The notes under the pieces were generated by a model that searched no databases, was not told where the DNA came from, and was given only the letters and a program-made list of their open reading frames with translations. From assembly GCA_008931825.1 (NCBI GenBank), contig QXVZ01017914.1:2957-28806 (forward strand): a stretch of 25,850 nt of DNA, written 5' to 3'. A program made the position numbers and the translations under genes. Each line of letters opens with the position of its first letter. Positions within the stretch are counted from its first letter, which is position 1. Of this stretch, positions 1-10,786 are shown piece by piece. The stretch is from Phallusia fumigata. Taxonomy: Eukaryota > Chordata > Ascidiacea > Phlebobranchia > Ascidiidae.

Positions 1-230
1 CCCCACTAGCCCCCTAAAATGGGTCAAATTGTACCATGCAATTATTCTACAACTTTCCATGTGTGGGGACCCATGCGTTTCTGCCTGCAGAAACAATCAT
101 GTTATAAAAAGCTTAAGTAACTATGGGACCCAATGTGAAATGACATGGTGAATATATATGCATTTGTAAATGGGGTAATAGTGTATATGGAATGGCAATA
201 TGGTGAACGCCACCCTTCTAGTTCATGTAG
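1..230 (+). repeat. Dispersed repeat family A, copy 1
   Basis: This AT-rich stretch shares many blocks with 25595-25805 on the opposite strand, including GTGTGGGGACCCAT, CAGAAACAAT, ATGTTATAAAA and GGGACCCAATGT. Its second half also matches 3755-3865 and 6160-6346, ending in a shared CCNTTCTA block. It has no open reading frame. It is a short non-coding interspersed element, MITE-like or SINE-like; the window edge hides its true left end. It lies immediately upstream of the PRDM10-like gene, so it could also be part of that gene's first intron or promoter. Confidence 0.6.
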
Positions 231-281
231 CCTTTCTAATTTTTTGTTTTAGACTTGAAGTAATAACAAAGTTATGTTGCC

Positions 282-3200
282 ATGGCAAGTACACCAAACA
301 CTGAAGAAGAGAATGAAGATTTTCCCATTGTTTGCATTCCGGACAAAGCAGTGAAGAGTAAAGCCAGAGCTTCCTTACCAAACCAGCTAACAATCAGTAA
401 TTGTAAACTTGTCATGTTTTGTGCAGCTCTGTGGTGCTGCATGTGTACTTGTGTCATTAGATTAAATAATCAAACATAAAACTTTTTGTTGGTATACTAT
501 TAAACTTTTTAGGCAAATGTGAAAGTGGAGCTTTCTGCATTGTTACAAAATGCTTGTTGAGAAAAGGAACACAGTTTGGACCATTGGATGCTCCTCTAAC
601 TAACTGTGGCGATGCAGCAGGATCAATTTTCCAGATGAGATTGCAAGTAAGATTTTATTTGAAAAATGTTGTTTGTTTTTGTACTTGCCAATAAAGTTTG
701 ATAAAATACAAAGTAAAGATAAAAAATAGTTTTCAATATTTGCATTTTCAGTGTGTAGGAAAAAATGTGAATCAAGCTACAGACCAACAAGAGCTTTATT
801 TCAATGTGAGTGAAATTTATACACTATGTTTTATTGTAGAATTACATTGATACTTAAGACTTCCCTTTGTGCAAAGATGTTGGAATATTACAATAATTTT
901 TTACAGACAACTGATGAAAATCAATGTAATTGGATGTGTCTTGTGCGACCAGCGGTAACTGCTGGAGAACAAAACTTGTCTGCTCAACTTAAAAATGGCC
1001 AGGTTTTCTTTCTAACAATAAGAGATGTAAAACCAAGAGAAGAGCTAAAGGTAGTGGAAATTTTACTTTAGCATGCCAAACCTATTTTATACATAGTTTA
1101 ATAGAACTTTGTGTGTTAGGTATGGTACTCTAAGCAGTATGCAGTTATGATGGAAAAATCCCCCTTGACCTTAACAACTTCTTCTATTGATGACAGGTAC
1201 AGAATGTTCTTTTACTTTTGCAATGACTTTCAAAGATGTATTGTTTTCAACCTGTTCTTCTGGCCGAAATTTCTGTTTAAGCTTGAGTAGTTGAGTAAAA
1301 GTGGTGTAGCGGTTAGTCAGTCACCATTTCTTTTCTGTCTCTACTATGATAGTTGAATGATACGTGTTAGCTATGAATTATGCCCACAAAACTTACATGT
1401 GGTCTATCAAATTGGTAAATACAGTTTTTTTTAAAACACCGATGTGTTAACAAACCCATGGAAATCGTCTATACCAGTTTTATCCATCTCGCTACCGCAT
1501 GTGTTATTCGTGGTATTGGAGCCCATCTCCAAGTGTTCTATTTTGACCACCAACTGTCGCTGTTTTTTATGTTTGACATGTTACAGGATTTTTTGGATCT
1601 AATTTTCAACGATTTCAAAACTATGGCTTTTAATATCTTCACCCCTTTTCTGGCCTAAAACAAACACATGTTTTCAACCTTACCTTAATCCACCAATTGT
1701 GCCCTTAACATTTTTGCGTCTCATAACGTTTTAACGTTGCGCAGATATTTCCGGCCTGGTGATTGATTTAGAGCTATTGTGTCGCTATGTTTTCTATCAC
1801 CAAGCGAAATAAACTCAACTCGAATTAATATTTACACCTGTGTAATCCCCATGTATGTTTAAAATGTTAGAGTTTCAATAAGGTTTTTGTGTTATGAAGT
1901 TGCAGCCAAACCCGAACTAAACGAGTACACAAAACAAAAACTTCTACGTTTGCTCCATACTTTGAAGAAGATGACATGAATGATGAAGTTCGCAGTGTCC
2001 CACCCAAGAAGAGGGGTTGGCGCAGAGCCAATATGAAACTTGTAAAAGTATGTTTTACCTGTTAGTTATATGTAACTGCCTTGTGGAAAGCTTTCTTTAT
2101 GTTATAAACAGGAACCTGCCAAGAAGTCTTCCGACGAAGTGAATGGCAGCATGGCCAATGTAAAAATAACTGAAGAACAGGTATTTAGATTTGTAACAAA
2201 CCAATACGCACTAGCGGCTGTAGGTAAAAGTGTTGGGACGATAACAAGTCATAAAAAAAGTAACTTGAACAACACTTTAATTTAATTTGTTTAAAATGTA
2301 AACTTGCATCCTGACTCTCTTTCTTTAACTGAACGTAAAGGGAATTCTTGACAATTTAAAACTTTTAAATTTTATTTTTAACTTTTTTTCCCAGGCGACA
2401 GGTGACCGCGAACTTAACCATGGATTTGATTCAATTTTATGTGCAGATGTGACTAAATGGAATTCCCAAGTTGGCAACTTGTACAGGTGTTGCATATGTG
2501 GAAAGGCTTTTAAACGGTTTGTACATCGAACCTCCAAACTGTAAACTTCACTGGTTTTAAAAGCAAACGCAACTTTTTTTACCCACCAGCAAACATAGTT
2601 TGACGACTCATTCTGTCGTTCATTCGGATACGATGAGTTTTCTCTGCCACACTTGCGGGAAGCGATTTAAACGAAAGGACAAACTACGGGAACATTATAA
2701 ACGGATGCATCTTACCAAAGAACAAGTTTTAAACGCAACTGATACTGTTTGTAAGTCGATTTTAATGTGCACACAACATTTTATACAGGTTTTTTAAATT
2801 TGTCGGACGTGATAAATAACGTTTGTCAAAATTTAATCACTAAGACTTGTGACAAAAAATGAGAACGCAATTTATTAACAATATTTCTGAAATTTAACGT
2901 ATCGTGAAATTTTAACGTATAGTTCCGCTTTCAAATTCTGATAATAAACCTGGATTTTATTTGTATTTTGTCATAGCAAGTTTGAAGGCTCTTTCCTCTC
3001 GAACCTTTCAAGCAAAACCTGTGGAAATGTTTGCATTTAAATGTCGTCGGTGTTTAATTGGTTTTCGTCGACGTGGAATGTTGGTAAATCACGTGCTTAA
3101 CAAGCATCCTGGGATAGAGCTAAACTCGGTGAGTTGCTTGAAAGTTGCGTGTGCTACTAAAAAAGTTAATGTTATATTTTGTGCTAAATATCTTGTTTTT

Positions 3201-6200
3201 TGTCTGAATTTATGAATTATATCCCGAATGCAAAACAATCTGAATGGTCCTATAAATATTTATCATTTATAACACAGTTTTTCACCATTTTTGCCAGAGA
3301 CAATAGATGTTAAACACTGTTGTCTATCTGTGCTTATATTCGAATTTCCCTTTTAGTTTGCACACAACTTCTATTTCAGATCCCCGAACTTGCTCAGCCA
3401 TTGCTAAAGAAGTCGGTCAGCTTCGTGTGTCCATACTGCAATAAGTCGTACAAGTCTGTTTCGAAACGAACTTCGCACATCAGAAAACATCATCCGGGAC
3501 AGAACATACCTCCGGGATTGCGAGAGATCAAACTGTCATCTACCAGTTATACTTCCAATTGTCACATCGGTAAATTTCTTTGATCGTAAGGGGCACCTGG
3601 TATTCTAGAGACGTAATCTTTAAAATTTAGCCACTGCCCACCAAGAATATGCGGCGAGGAAAGGTTTAGTTCAGGGATTGTCGATTACTGCGCATACGTC
3701 AATAATAAAGTATTGTGAAATTACAAATGGCGCATCACTGGTAACTTTTTTTACATTTGGAACATAAGCTTAGGTAACTATTGGGCCAATGTAAATTAAC
3801 GTAGTGAATATACATCAATTGGGCGATGGTGTATGTAGAATGCGGTGAAAGCCATCCTTCTAGTTTTTATTTGCAGGTAATAAAATGAAAAATAATGTTT
3901 ACAATGTTGCTTGCGGACACTGAAACCTATTACATAAAAAAAATTTTGTCAACTCCTGCACATTTTTTTACCAGCTTACCATGAAGAAAAGCAGACCAAG
4001 CCTTGTCAGTGTCCTTACTGTCCTTCACAATATTCTTCCAGAAACAAACTAAGTCGTCATATAGCGAAGAAGCACAGTCTTTCTCCAAAACTACCTCTAC
4101 CAATCGTAAGAAAAGAGCAGTACTTCATTTATTTGACCACTCCAAATTTCTGACATAAAAACCGGGCTGATATTCACTACTTCGAAGTGATGTTTGTAAC
4201 CAGTACCATAATTTAATATCCATTCACCTTTTGACTCGAGTATTTTTCCATCTATCACAAATCACTGTTGTTTATTTGCCTTGATTAATTTACATCGCTT
4301 GTCGTAACAGTGGTGGATTGAACGGATCAATTTGTATTGCTCCAACAACCGGCAGCAATAATTTAAAAAACACGCTAAAAGCGAAAAAACATCAACACAA
4401 TTTTCTGTTTTGACAGAAAACGACGACACTTTCAAATGTTCAAGATACAAATGTTGAAACCATGCCAGATTTCTCAGTTGGTGAAGTTGCCAATGCATTT
4501 GAAGGTCGAATATTCGTTTTCAAAATACATTGCTACCATATGATTTCAATAGTTTATGAACGTTTACATTCCTTCAGATGACATCGGTGTAATGCAAGGC
4601 CCGTCCATTCCCAACCACGGACAAAGCAACATGTTTGGGCAAACTGCGTCGGGCGTTATTGCCCACTGTGTAAGTTCGCGTCTTATAAGACGATAAGCCA
4701 ATTTGTCCGCTTGTTGTGACGTCACACATATGTAATGGACTGGGAATAAATTACAATTGACCACCTATGCTGCACAAGTGGAAATTACGGCTATGTAACT
4801 ACATTATGATTGTGTTTAGCAGTGAACAGAGTTTAAATCTCAACACTACAACAGTATCGGGCGTTGTGATTTACAAATTCCGCGCATAATGTGTAAAATA
4901 TCACCTTGCTTACCACCGAAGATGTTAAACCCCCCATAAACCGGTGATGTTTACAGCGATATTACAAGTAAAAGGTCTCCCTGCATGTGAGGTTGTTAAA
5001 TAGTAAACATTTGCTATGGTATTAACAGATAGAAACCAGTCAACAACAACATGGTACGACCGAAAATCCAAGTAATTTCGACCCACAGTTGAGTTATGTC
5101 TCGCACGATGACATGGAAACATTGCAAACACATCACCAGCGACACGAGCAACATCACGAACCGATACAGTTCGCAACAAAGGTCAATCAACAAATACCAC
5201 ACGCCGTAAACCACGCTGAGGTGATTATTTAGTTCCGACCGATAATTCTAAGCAGTCTCCCAAAGTGCGTTAAAAGTTTTGCCAAATGCGAAACGTGAGA
5301 TAGGACACTTTTGAAATTTAGATTTTTTTAAATTGGTGGTTATCAATAAAATATTTAAAACTTGACTATTTAAGGCTTGAGGCGTGGTGTTTTAACTTGA
5401 TTCTCTCTTTTTTGTCATTAAACTATTCACTCAAAAAGCCTTGTCTTAGCCGCCCAGAAACGCAGTGTTTGATTTGGAAATTGAATACAGCATCATGGAA
5501 GTCTTGTTGAATATGGTTGTGTATTTTGTGTAGAAGATTTTTTTGTATTTTTTAGCAAATGCGCGACTCCCTATTGTGCGACTACAGCACGGAAGTTGGA
5601 CGTGAACTAGGTCGACCTAATCAGCAAAATGTCATCCGGGTTCGTACATCTGTTCCATTTACGGAATCAGCTTTTAATGTTTGCATGTTGCACGTGGATC
5701 GCTAGATTACCGGATTTTTGTCGATTAGCCCACCTGGTATTCAAACCGTGTGGCCAAAAACTTTCCGCAAATGCGATCGGAGATTTTAACAGTAATTTGC
5801 GTAGATGATAATTCTGCATTAATTTATTGGTTTCTTGTTCCATTTTATTGACACAATGACTTCAGTGGTTTAAATCGGTTTGAGTTTTAAAATGCTTGAA
5901 ATGATTTTTACGTCTTGTTGCAGAGGAATTACTTCCGTCCACGTAAACACCATCTTCTCCAAGCCAGATGCGAAAGCGATAAGGCTGCTCAAAGGTGCAC
6001 CTCATTTTGTGATTTGATTTCACGGAAATTAACTTAATCCTGTTACAAACGATTATTCCAAGCACGGTTGGCTACCTCGCGGCCTTCCTACATGTGTTAG
6101 TTGAATGTAAAATGAGCAACTGTTATTGGCGCCGCTACTAATTTACAGTTATACGCTTTGTTGAGGTCCATGCGTTTATGTTTACAAAATATTTATTTTA

Positions 6201-7470
6201 TAAAATTCAAGAAATGTGAGGATCCACTGTGTCGGTATTGAATTTGTGTACAGTGTAATTATAGGTAATGGTAATTGTGGAAAATATCATTTATTGGGCC
6301 GCAGTGTATGTGGAGTAACGATGTGGGGACAGGTACCCTTCTAATTTCACATTTAACACACTCGTAATCAAGGTACCTTATCACGAATAGACAGCGAAAA
6401 CGCAAAAGGCAGAGGAAAGCACGTAAATAGAATAGTTGCAATTTGCCCTCCATGTTTTCGCGCCTCATTACGTCTCAACGTTGCGCAGCTATTTCCAGCT
6501 TGGTAATTGTTTCAGTGAGATTAGGTCGCTATGATTTCTTTCACCGAGCGAAATAAACTGAACTCACCAAAATGTCCACTTTGGGAATGGTTAAGTAACC
6601 CTGTTGCAACATAAATCGTGCAGCCGTGTTTAAATAGTTTCCAAAGTTTCAAACTCGGAAAATAATAGATCGCTTCCTGTCCAATGTACGGAATTATGCG
6701 ATTTGAACTGCCGATGGTTTTGTACAGCAACCTTCATGTAACAACAAATTACCAACAACGAACAGACATTGACCCAACTCTCAACCAACCCCACTTCGTA
6801 ATTCAAACCGAAACGAGCGAAATGCAACCGACCTGCAAAATCAACATGCAACCTGCTTACGTCACACAAACTGTGAGTATCCCGAATCACGTCACAAACC
6901 TTGTTACGTGAACTTTCTTCAACTGTTTGCAGAATGACGTGTCGCAGTTAGCAGGTTGTTCTACAAACCAATGGCCAACATTTGTTGAATATCAACAGAT
7001 AAACGAAGACAAGGTAATAAAAACTTTTTAAATTATGTTATTTTAGTAGTTTTTTTTAGAAAATATATGATCTTCAGAAGCGTTTTACATTTCAGCTGTG
7101 TAAGTTTCAGACGTGCTTTGGCCTTTATTTTTGTCCTTAAGTTCGGGACAACTTTACTGGCATGGTTAACAGAAGAATAATATTATTGAAGTCGATCGGT
7201 ATTTTATTTGAAATCGTCAGTGAAAAAATACTCTTTTTCTTGTCAGTAGCCGACAAAGGATTGTCGACAATTGCTTTGAGCCAATTAATGCATTACTGCC
7301 TGGTCATGCTGTTTATGCATTTTATAGCGTAGCATTACACGCTAGTCAATTGTAACGACACCGAGTCTCTCCGGACTTACCGCAATCTCTGGTGAAATGC
7401 CTTGTAACAGGCAGCGATGTCGAATAAATCCGATGTTGATTCCGTTTGGTTTGTTTGTCGGGCCATTTGA
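282..7470 (+). CDS. PRDM10-like PR-domain zinc-finger protein, 21 exons
   Basis: Exons: 282-396, 513-646, 752-805, 907-1050, 1120-1196, 1906-2047, 2112-2180, 2395-2516, 2590-2750, 2977-3128, 3380-3569, 3631-3663, 3975-4105, 4417-4504, 4578-4669, 5029-5220, 5556-5639, 5924-5994, 6728-6872, 6933-7013, 7411-7470. All join in frame through GT-AG introns and give 778 residues. Residues about 28-165 form a PR (SET-like) domain: ARASLP, KGTQFGPLDAPL, NWMCLVRPA, EQNL and ELKVWYSKQYA closely follow vertebrate PRDM10. Five C2H2 fingers follow at about 277-297, 305-326, 362-383, 407-428 and 477-498; the tail (about 570-632) is Gln/His-rich. The likely role is a nuclear DNA-binding regulator. An in-frame stop lies 21 bases before the ATG, with an acceptor AG at 251-252, so a 5' UTR exon lies further upstream. 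The Cys-rich motif that precedes the PR domain in vertebrates is not seen. It is shorter, with fewer fingers, than human PRDM10 (over 1,100 residues). The last exon is the least certain; reading through the exon-20 donor would instead stop after five more codons. Confidence 0.85.
1302..1821 (+). repeat. SINE-like insertion in PRDM10-like intron 5 (family B, copy 1)
   Basis: Intron 5 is unusually long. Near its start, 1302-1316 reads like a tRNA-type A box (TGGTGTAGCGGTTAG), with a poor B-box candidate about 45 bases on. Its end (1709-1821) carries the shared family-B 3' module: AACGTTGCGCAG, TTTC-GGCNTGGTNATT, TCGCTATG and GCGAAATAAACTCAACTC. The same module recurs at 6450-6566, 15715-15811 and 18213-18310, always on the same strand. 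That the A-box head and the 3' module belong to one 520-base element is inference. Confidence 0.5.
3755..3865 (+). repeat. Dispersed repeat family A, copy 2 (short)
   Basis: Blocks AAGCTTA-GTAACTATTGGGCCAATGT, GTGAATATA, GTGTATGTAGAATG and CCATCCTTCTAG match copy 1 at 110-230. It lies in the intron after the 33-base exon of the PRDM10-like gene and has no coding content. Confidence 0.55.
6160..6346 (+). repeat. Dispersed repeat family A, copy 3 (diverged)
   Basis: Begins with GTCCATGCGTTTATG, which resembles ACCCATGCGTTTCTG of copy 1. It ends with TTATTGGGCCGCAGTGTATGTGGAGTAACGATG and CCCTTCTA, resembling copies 1 and 2. It is more diverged in the middle. It lies in the long intron (5995-6727) of the PRDM10-like gene. 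Confidence 0.45.
6450..6566 (+). repeat. Family B 3' module, copy 2
   Basis: Matches 1709-1821 nearly base for base over CTCATTACGT, CAACGTTGCGCAG, TATTTCC-GC-TGGTAATTG, GGTCGCTATGATTTCTTTCACC and GCGAAATAAACT. It sits about 100 bases downstream of a family A copy in the same intron, so the two may travel together here or be independent insertions. Confidence 0.55.
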
Positions 7471-7865
7471 AGGCACGCCGGATTGTTTTTGCCGATTTAA
7501 TCAATCTATGCTTTATTTGATGCATTTAAAAGCCTTGGTTGCTCTAGAGATATTTGTTGAGGCCGGATCTCTGGTGTTTTAACGACCACCAAGCCGAGCT
7601 CAGTTGCGCAATGTTGCTTTACGTTTCGTCGTTACTTACGTATGTACAAGCGACATCGACAGAAATAAACATAAGGAGTCAAAATTACTGTGGTAAATTT
7701 TTCTATCGGTTTATGTTTTTTGTAAGATGTGACGTCATACACAACAATTTTTCTATGTTTTAAAACTCCGGTATTGCGTCGTTGGGAATAAATCAAAAAA
7801 AGTTGTCAACACTTTCTCAGTTTTTTTGTTTCAACGATTTTCTTTTGATACTTACCCTACATAAG
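7471..7865 (+). other. Presumed 3' UTR and spacer of the PRDM10-like gene
   Basis: The stretch after the proposed stop has no convincing coding exon. Poly(A) signals AATAAA lie at 7664-7669 and 7787-7792, about 200 and 320 bases after the stop, and either could end the transcript. The open frames here have no recognisable content. Confidence 0.4.
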
Positions 7866-8019
7866 GTGCTTGGCGATGTGACCAGGAACAAACTACCAAC
7901 AAACAGTGATCCGTATTTACGCGTACTTTCGTTCATCTATTGTCTTGCGCTTGTCACATCCGTAGCGTATCTCGTTTCTACGTTCTTACACGTCGGTCGA
8001 CGGCAACGTAGTGGTTCAT
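7866..8019 (+). CDS. Partial membrane-protein exon, possibly Spinster-like MFS transporter
   Basis: A pyrimidine-rich stretch and an AG at 7864-7865 precede an open frame that runs unbroken to the contig join at 8020. It encodes about 51 residues: a polar start (LGDVTRNKLPTNSDPY), one hydrophobic helix (about 22 residues) and a basic end (HVGRRQR). The order of a short polar segment, S/D-P, an aromatic, a long helix and an Arg-rich cytosolic end resembles the last helix of Spinster-family (SPNS) major facilitator proteins. That match is by eye only. No earlier exons of such a gene are visible between here and the PRDM10-like gene, so the exon is isolated, and the contig could be misplaced. 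It could also be a chance open frame. Confidence 0.3.
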
Positions 8020-8020
8020 N

Positions 8021-9008
8021 TGGAGAAGCAATGTACACAATATAAGCCCGTTTTTATCTCAGGAATCTTAAATGGGGCAGTAACAGTTTCTAAAACGCAG
8101 TTGATTCCAAAATAGCTTGGTTTTTACTAGTTGGTCACGTATGTAATGCCAGAGCAAAGTTGAACGCCGTCCATTGCTCGTCATTTTGTTACATATAATT
8201 TTGCAAATCACAGTAAACCTACTTGTTTGTCACCAGGCTCATTCCGTAGCTGAAAGCCAATGTCATCTTATGTATGATGACGGCGATCACCAGCGTCCGT
8301 AGAGCTGACGCGCTTCTCTGGAAACCAATCGCCAAACCCTCGAACAAAGCATGGGCTGAAAGCGCCAACAGCAGAACCAGTGCGCGGACGGAGGAGTGAG
8401 CTTCGTGGTCAAAATGCATGTGACCTTGCTGTCCTTCCAAGGTCGTTTCAGTATTGTTTGTCGCAATACTGATTTCGATTTCGGTAAACGAGTTGGATTG
8501 TCGTACCAAGGTGTTGAGTTTTTCCGGGGTGCAACTTTTGCGGGAGGTGAGCGATTGCGCACACTTGTTGGTAACCGCTGAGTCAGTGCTCTCCTCTGAT
8601 GACTGTTGAAGTGTGTTGTAATTTGCGCTCTTATCTTTTGACTGTAGAAGTATTGATTTGTCTTCCTTGTTGTACTCGAGGACATGCTTATTTTCAACTG
8701 ACAAAGACACATGTATTTTTAAAACCTTATAACAGTTAGGTTTAAAAGTGTGCAACAAATGGTTATTTTAGACTACTACGTATCTTCGGCCACAAATTGC
8801 GTATAATTTACATATTGTTTGTAAAATTTACATTATGTAGCCCGGAAACACATTGTGGCGTCAAGCACGTCATTTGCGTTACCACAACGTTAAAAGATAA
8901 ATTGTTGCGCTTGTGTTGGGAAAGGTAATTATTGCCTTGGCAATAGACTTTCGAACATGGGTAAATCAAATTTTGACGAAAAATCGTCTATAGCACCTAT
9001 TTACGCTG
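8021..9008. repeat. Redundant contig, copy of 9011-9998 (likely alternative allele)
   Basis: This segment lies exactly between two 'n' positions (8020 and 9009). It is repeated base for base at a constant offset of 990, with about 15 substitutions and no indels. Its right end stops exactly where 9998 continues without a break. This is what an unmerged haplotype contig inserted beside its allele looks like. A real tandem duplication would not be bounded on both sides by assembly gaps. Confidence 0.85.
8223..8697 (-). CDS. ZIP transporter exon 4, second (allelic) copy
   Basis: This is the same exon as 9213-9687, offset by 990 bases, with one clear coding difference (His in place of Gln near the start). 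It keeps the same acceptor and donor. Because it lies in the redundant contig, it should be read as the other allele of the ZIP exon and not as an additional exon; using both would repeat helices IV and V. Confidence 0.75.
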
Positions 9009-9212
9009 NTTGGAGAAGCAATGTACACAACATAAGCCCGTTTTTATCTCAGGAATCTTTAATGGGGCAGTAACAGTTTCTAAAACGCAGTTGATTCCAA
9101 AATAGCTTGGTTTTTATTAGTTGGTCACGTATGTAATGCCAGAGCAAAGTTGAACGCCGCCCATTGCTCGTCATTTTGTTACACATAATTTTGCAAATCA
9201 CAGTAAACCTAC

Positions 9213-10786
9213 TTGTTTGTCACCAGGCTCATTCCGTAGCTGAAAGCCAATGTCATCTTATGTATGATGACGGCGATCACCAGCGTCCGTAGAGCTGACG
9301 CGCTTCTCTGGAAACCAATCGCCAAACCCTCGAACAAAGCATGGGCTGAAAGCGCCAACAGCAGAACCAGTGCGCGGACGGAGGAGTGAGCTTCGTGGTC
9401 AAAATGCATGTGACCTTGCTGTCCTTCCAAGGTCGTTTCAGTATTGTTTGTCGCAATACTGATTTCGATTTCGGTAAACGAGTTGGATTGTCGTACCAAG
9501 GTGTTGAGTTTTTCCGGGGTGCAACTTTTGCGGGAGGTGAGCGATTGCGCACACTTGTTGGTAACCGCTGAGTCAGTGCTCTCCTCTGATGACTGTTGAA
9601 GTGTGTTGTAATTTGCGCTCTTATCTTTTGACTGTAGAAGTATTGATTTGTCTTCCTTGTTGTACTCGAGGACTTGCTTATTTTCAACTGACAAAGACAC
9701 ATGTATTTTTATAACCTTATAACAGTTAGGTTTAAAAGTGTGCAACAAATGGTTATTTTAGACTACTACGTATCTTCGGCCACAACTTGCGTATAATTTA
9801 CATATTGTTTGTAAAATTTACATTATGTAGCCCGGAAACAAAATGTGGCGTCAAGCATGTCATTTGCGTTACCACAACGTTAAAAGATAAATTGTTGCGC
9901 TTGTGTTGGGAAAAGTAATTATTGCCTTGGCAGTAGACTTTCGAACATGGGTGAATCAAATTTTGGCGAAAAATCGTCTATAGCACCTATTTACGCTGAC
10001 TCCAATTCTTCACTGCTAACATGATAAAAGCTCGGCAAGAATTTTTCATGTGCATTAATCAGGTTTTAGCAAAGTGTAATTTACAAAAAAGGTTAAATTT
10101 TATCTTAATCCAGTTCTTCACCGGGTGTATGCAATTTTACTACTTACTCGTCGCGCCGGCTTCAGAAGTTTTACTTTTGTTTCCAAACCAACTCATGACT
10201 GCTTGTTCGAGAAACAATACAAAGAAGAAACCGAAAGATATGATAAGTTCGGCTATTGGATATTCCAAATCTTCCCCGAACTGTTCCACTATCTGCTCCT
10301 GGGCCTAAGCGGAAGATACAACGATTTTTAATCACTGTGTATGATTTTATGACATTTATTCCAGAATATATCAACTGCGTAAAATCTGTTTACAAATTGT
10401 AACAACCATTTACAATTGGTTATTCATTCGCCAGGTCAATTGTAAAAGAAAAGTCTGAAATAATCACTGAAATAAATCACACAACGTTAATATTTAGATT
10501 GTAGTGTGAAGTCATACCTCTGGTAACATGTGCATGAAGAATGTTGCGAAAAATACTCCAGCTGCGATGCAGTTCAGAAAACTGACTAACATATCCCGAA
10601 AGTGACTGTACAATAAAAAAAACTTTTATATTCAATGAAATATTGGCACTCAATACACATAAAAACGGCTTACACCTACCTTGGCGACAGACATTTGTTT
10701 TTCAATAAAAAAGGAGCGAAGCCAGACCCAAATCCAAGTAAAAGAAGCAAAATCAGCAACAAAATCTTTTCCGTAGCCAAATCCAT
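9213..10786 (-). CDS. ZIP family (SLC39A1/2/3-type) zinc transporter, 3' end missing
   Basis: Exons in coding order: 10786-10680, 10605-10518, 10304-10148, 9687-9213. All splice phases agree, giving about 275 residues. The start ATG (10784-10786) opens an N-terminal helix (KILLLILLLLLGFGSGFAP). Helix II carries FLNCIAAGVFFATFFMHMLPE-type ZIP sequence, and helix III is PIAELIISFGFFFVLFLEQ. A long Ser/Thr- and charge-rich loop ends in a short His motif (HMHFDHEAH). Helix IV (SVRALVLLL, HALFEGLAIG) and helix V (HKMTLAFSYGMSL) follow, with the conserved metal-site His and Glu. These match plasma-membrane zinc importers of the ZIP1-3 group. The last exon ends in phase 2 with no stop, so the exon(s) for helices VI-VIII are absent, probably lost at the joins at 8020/9009. 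It is not possible to say which of ZIP1, 2 or 3 it is. Confidence 0.85.

Noticed and set aside
8219-8758. 179-codon minus-strand frame starting MLHTFKPNC, and its twin at 9209-9748, as whole genes.
   Set aside because: The first 21 codons lie before a clear splice acceptor (TTTGTCAG) and are intron. The real exon starts at 8697/9687 and joins upstream ZIP exons in phase.
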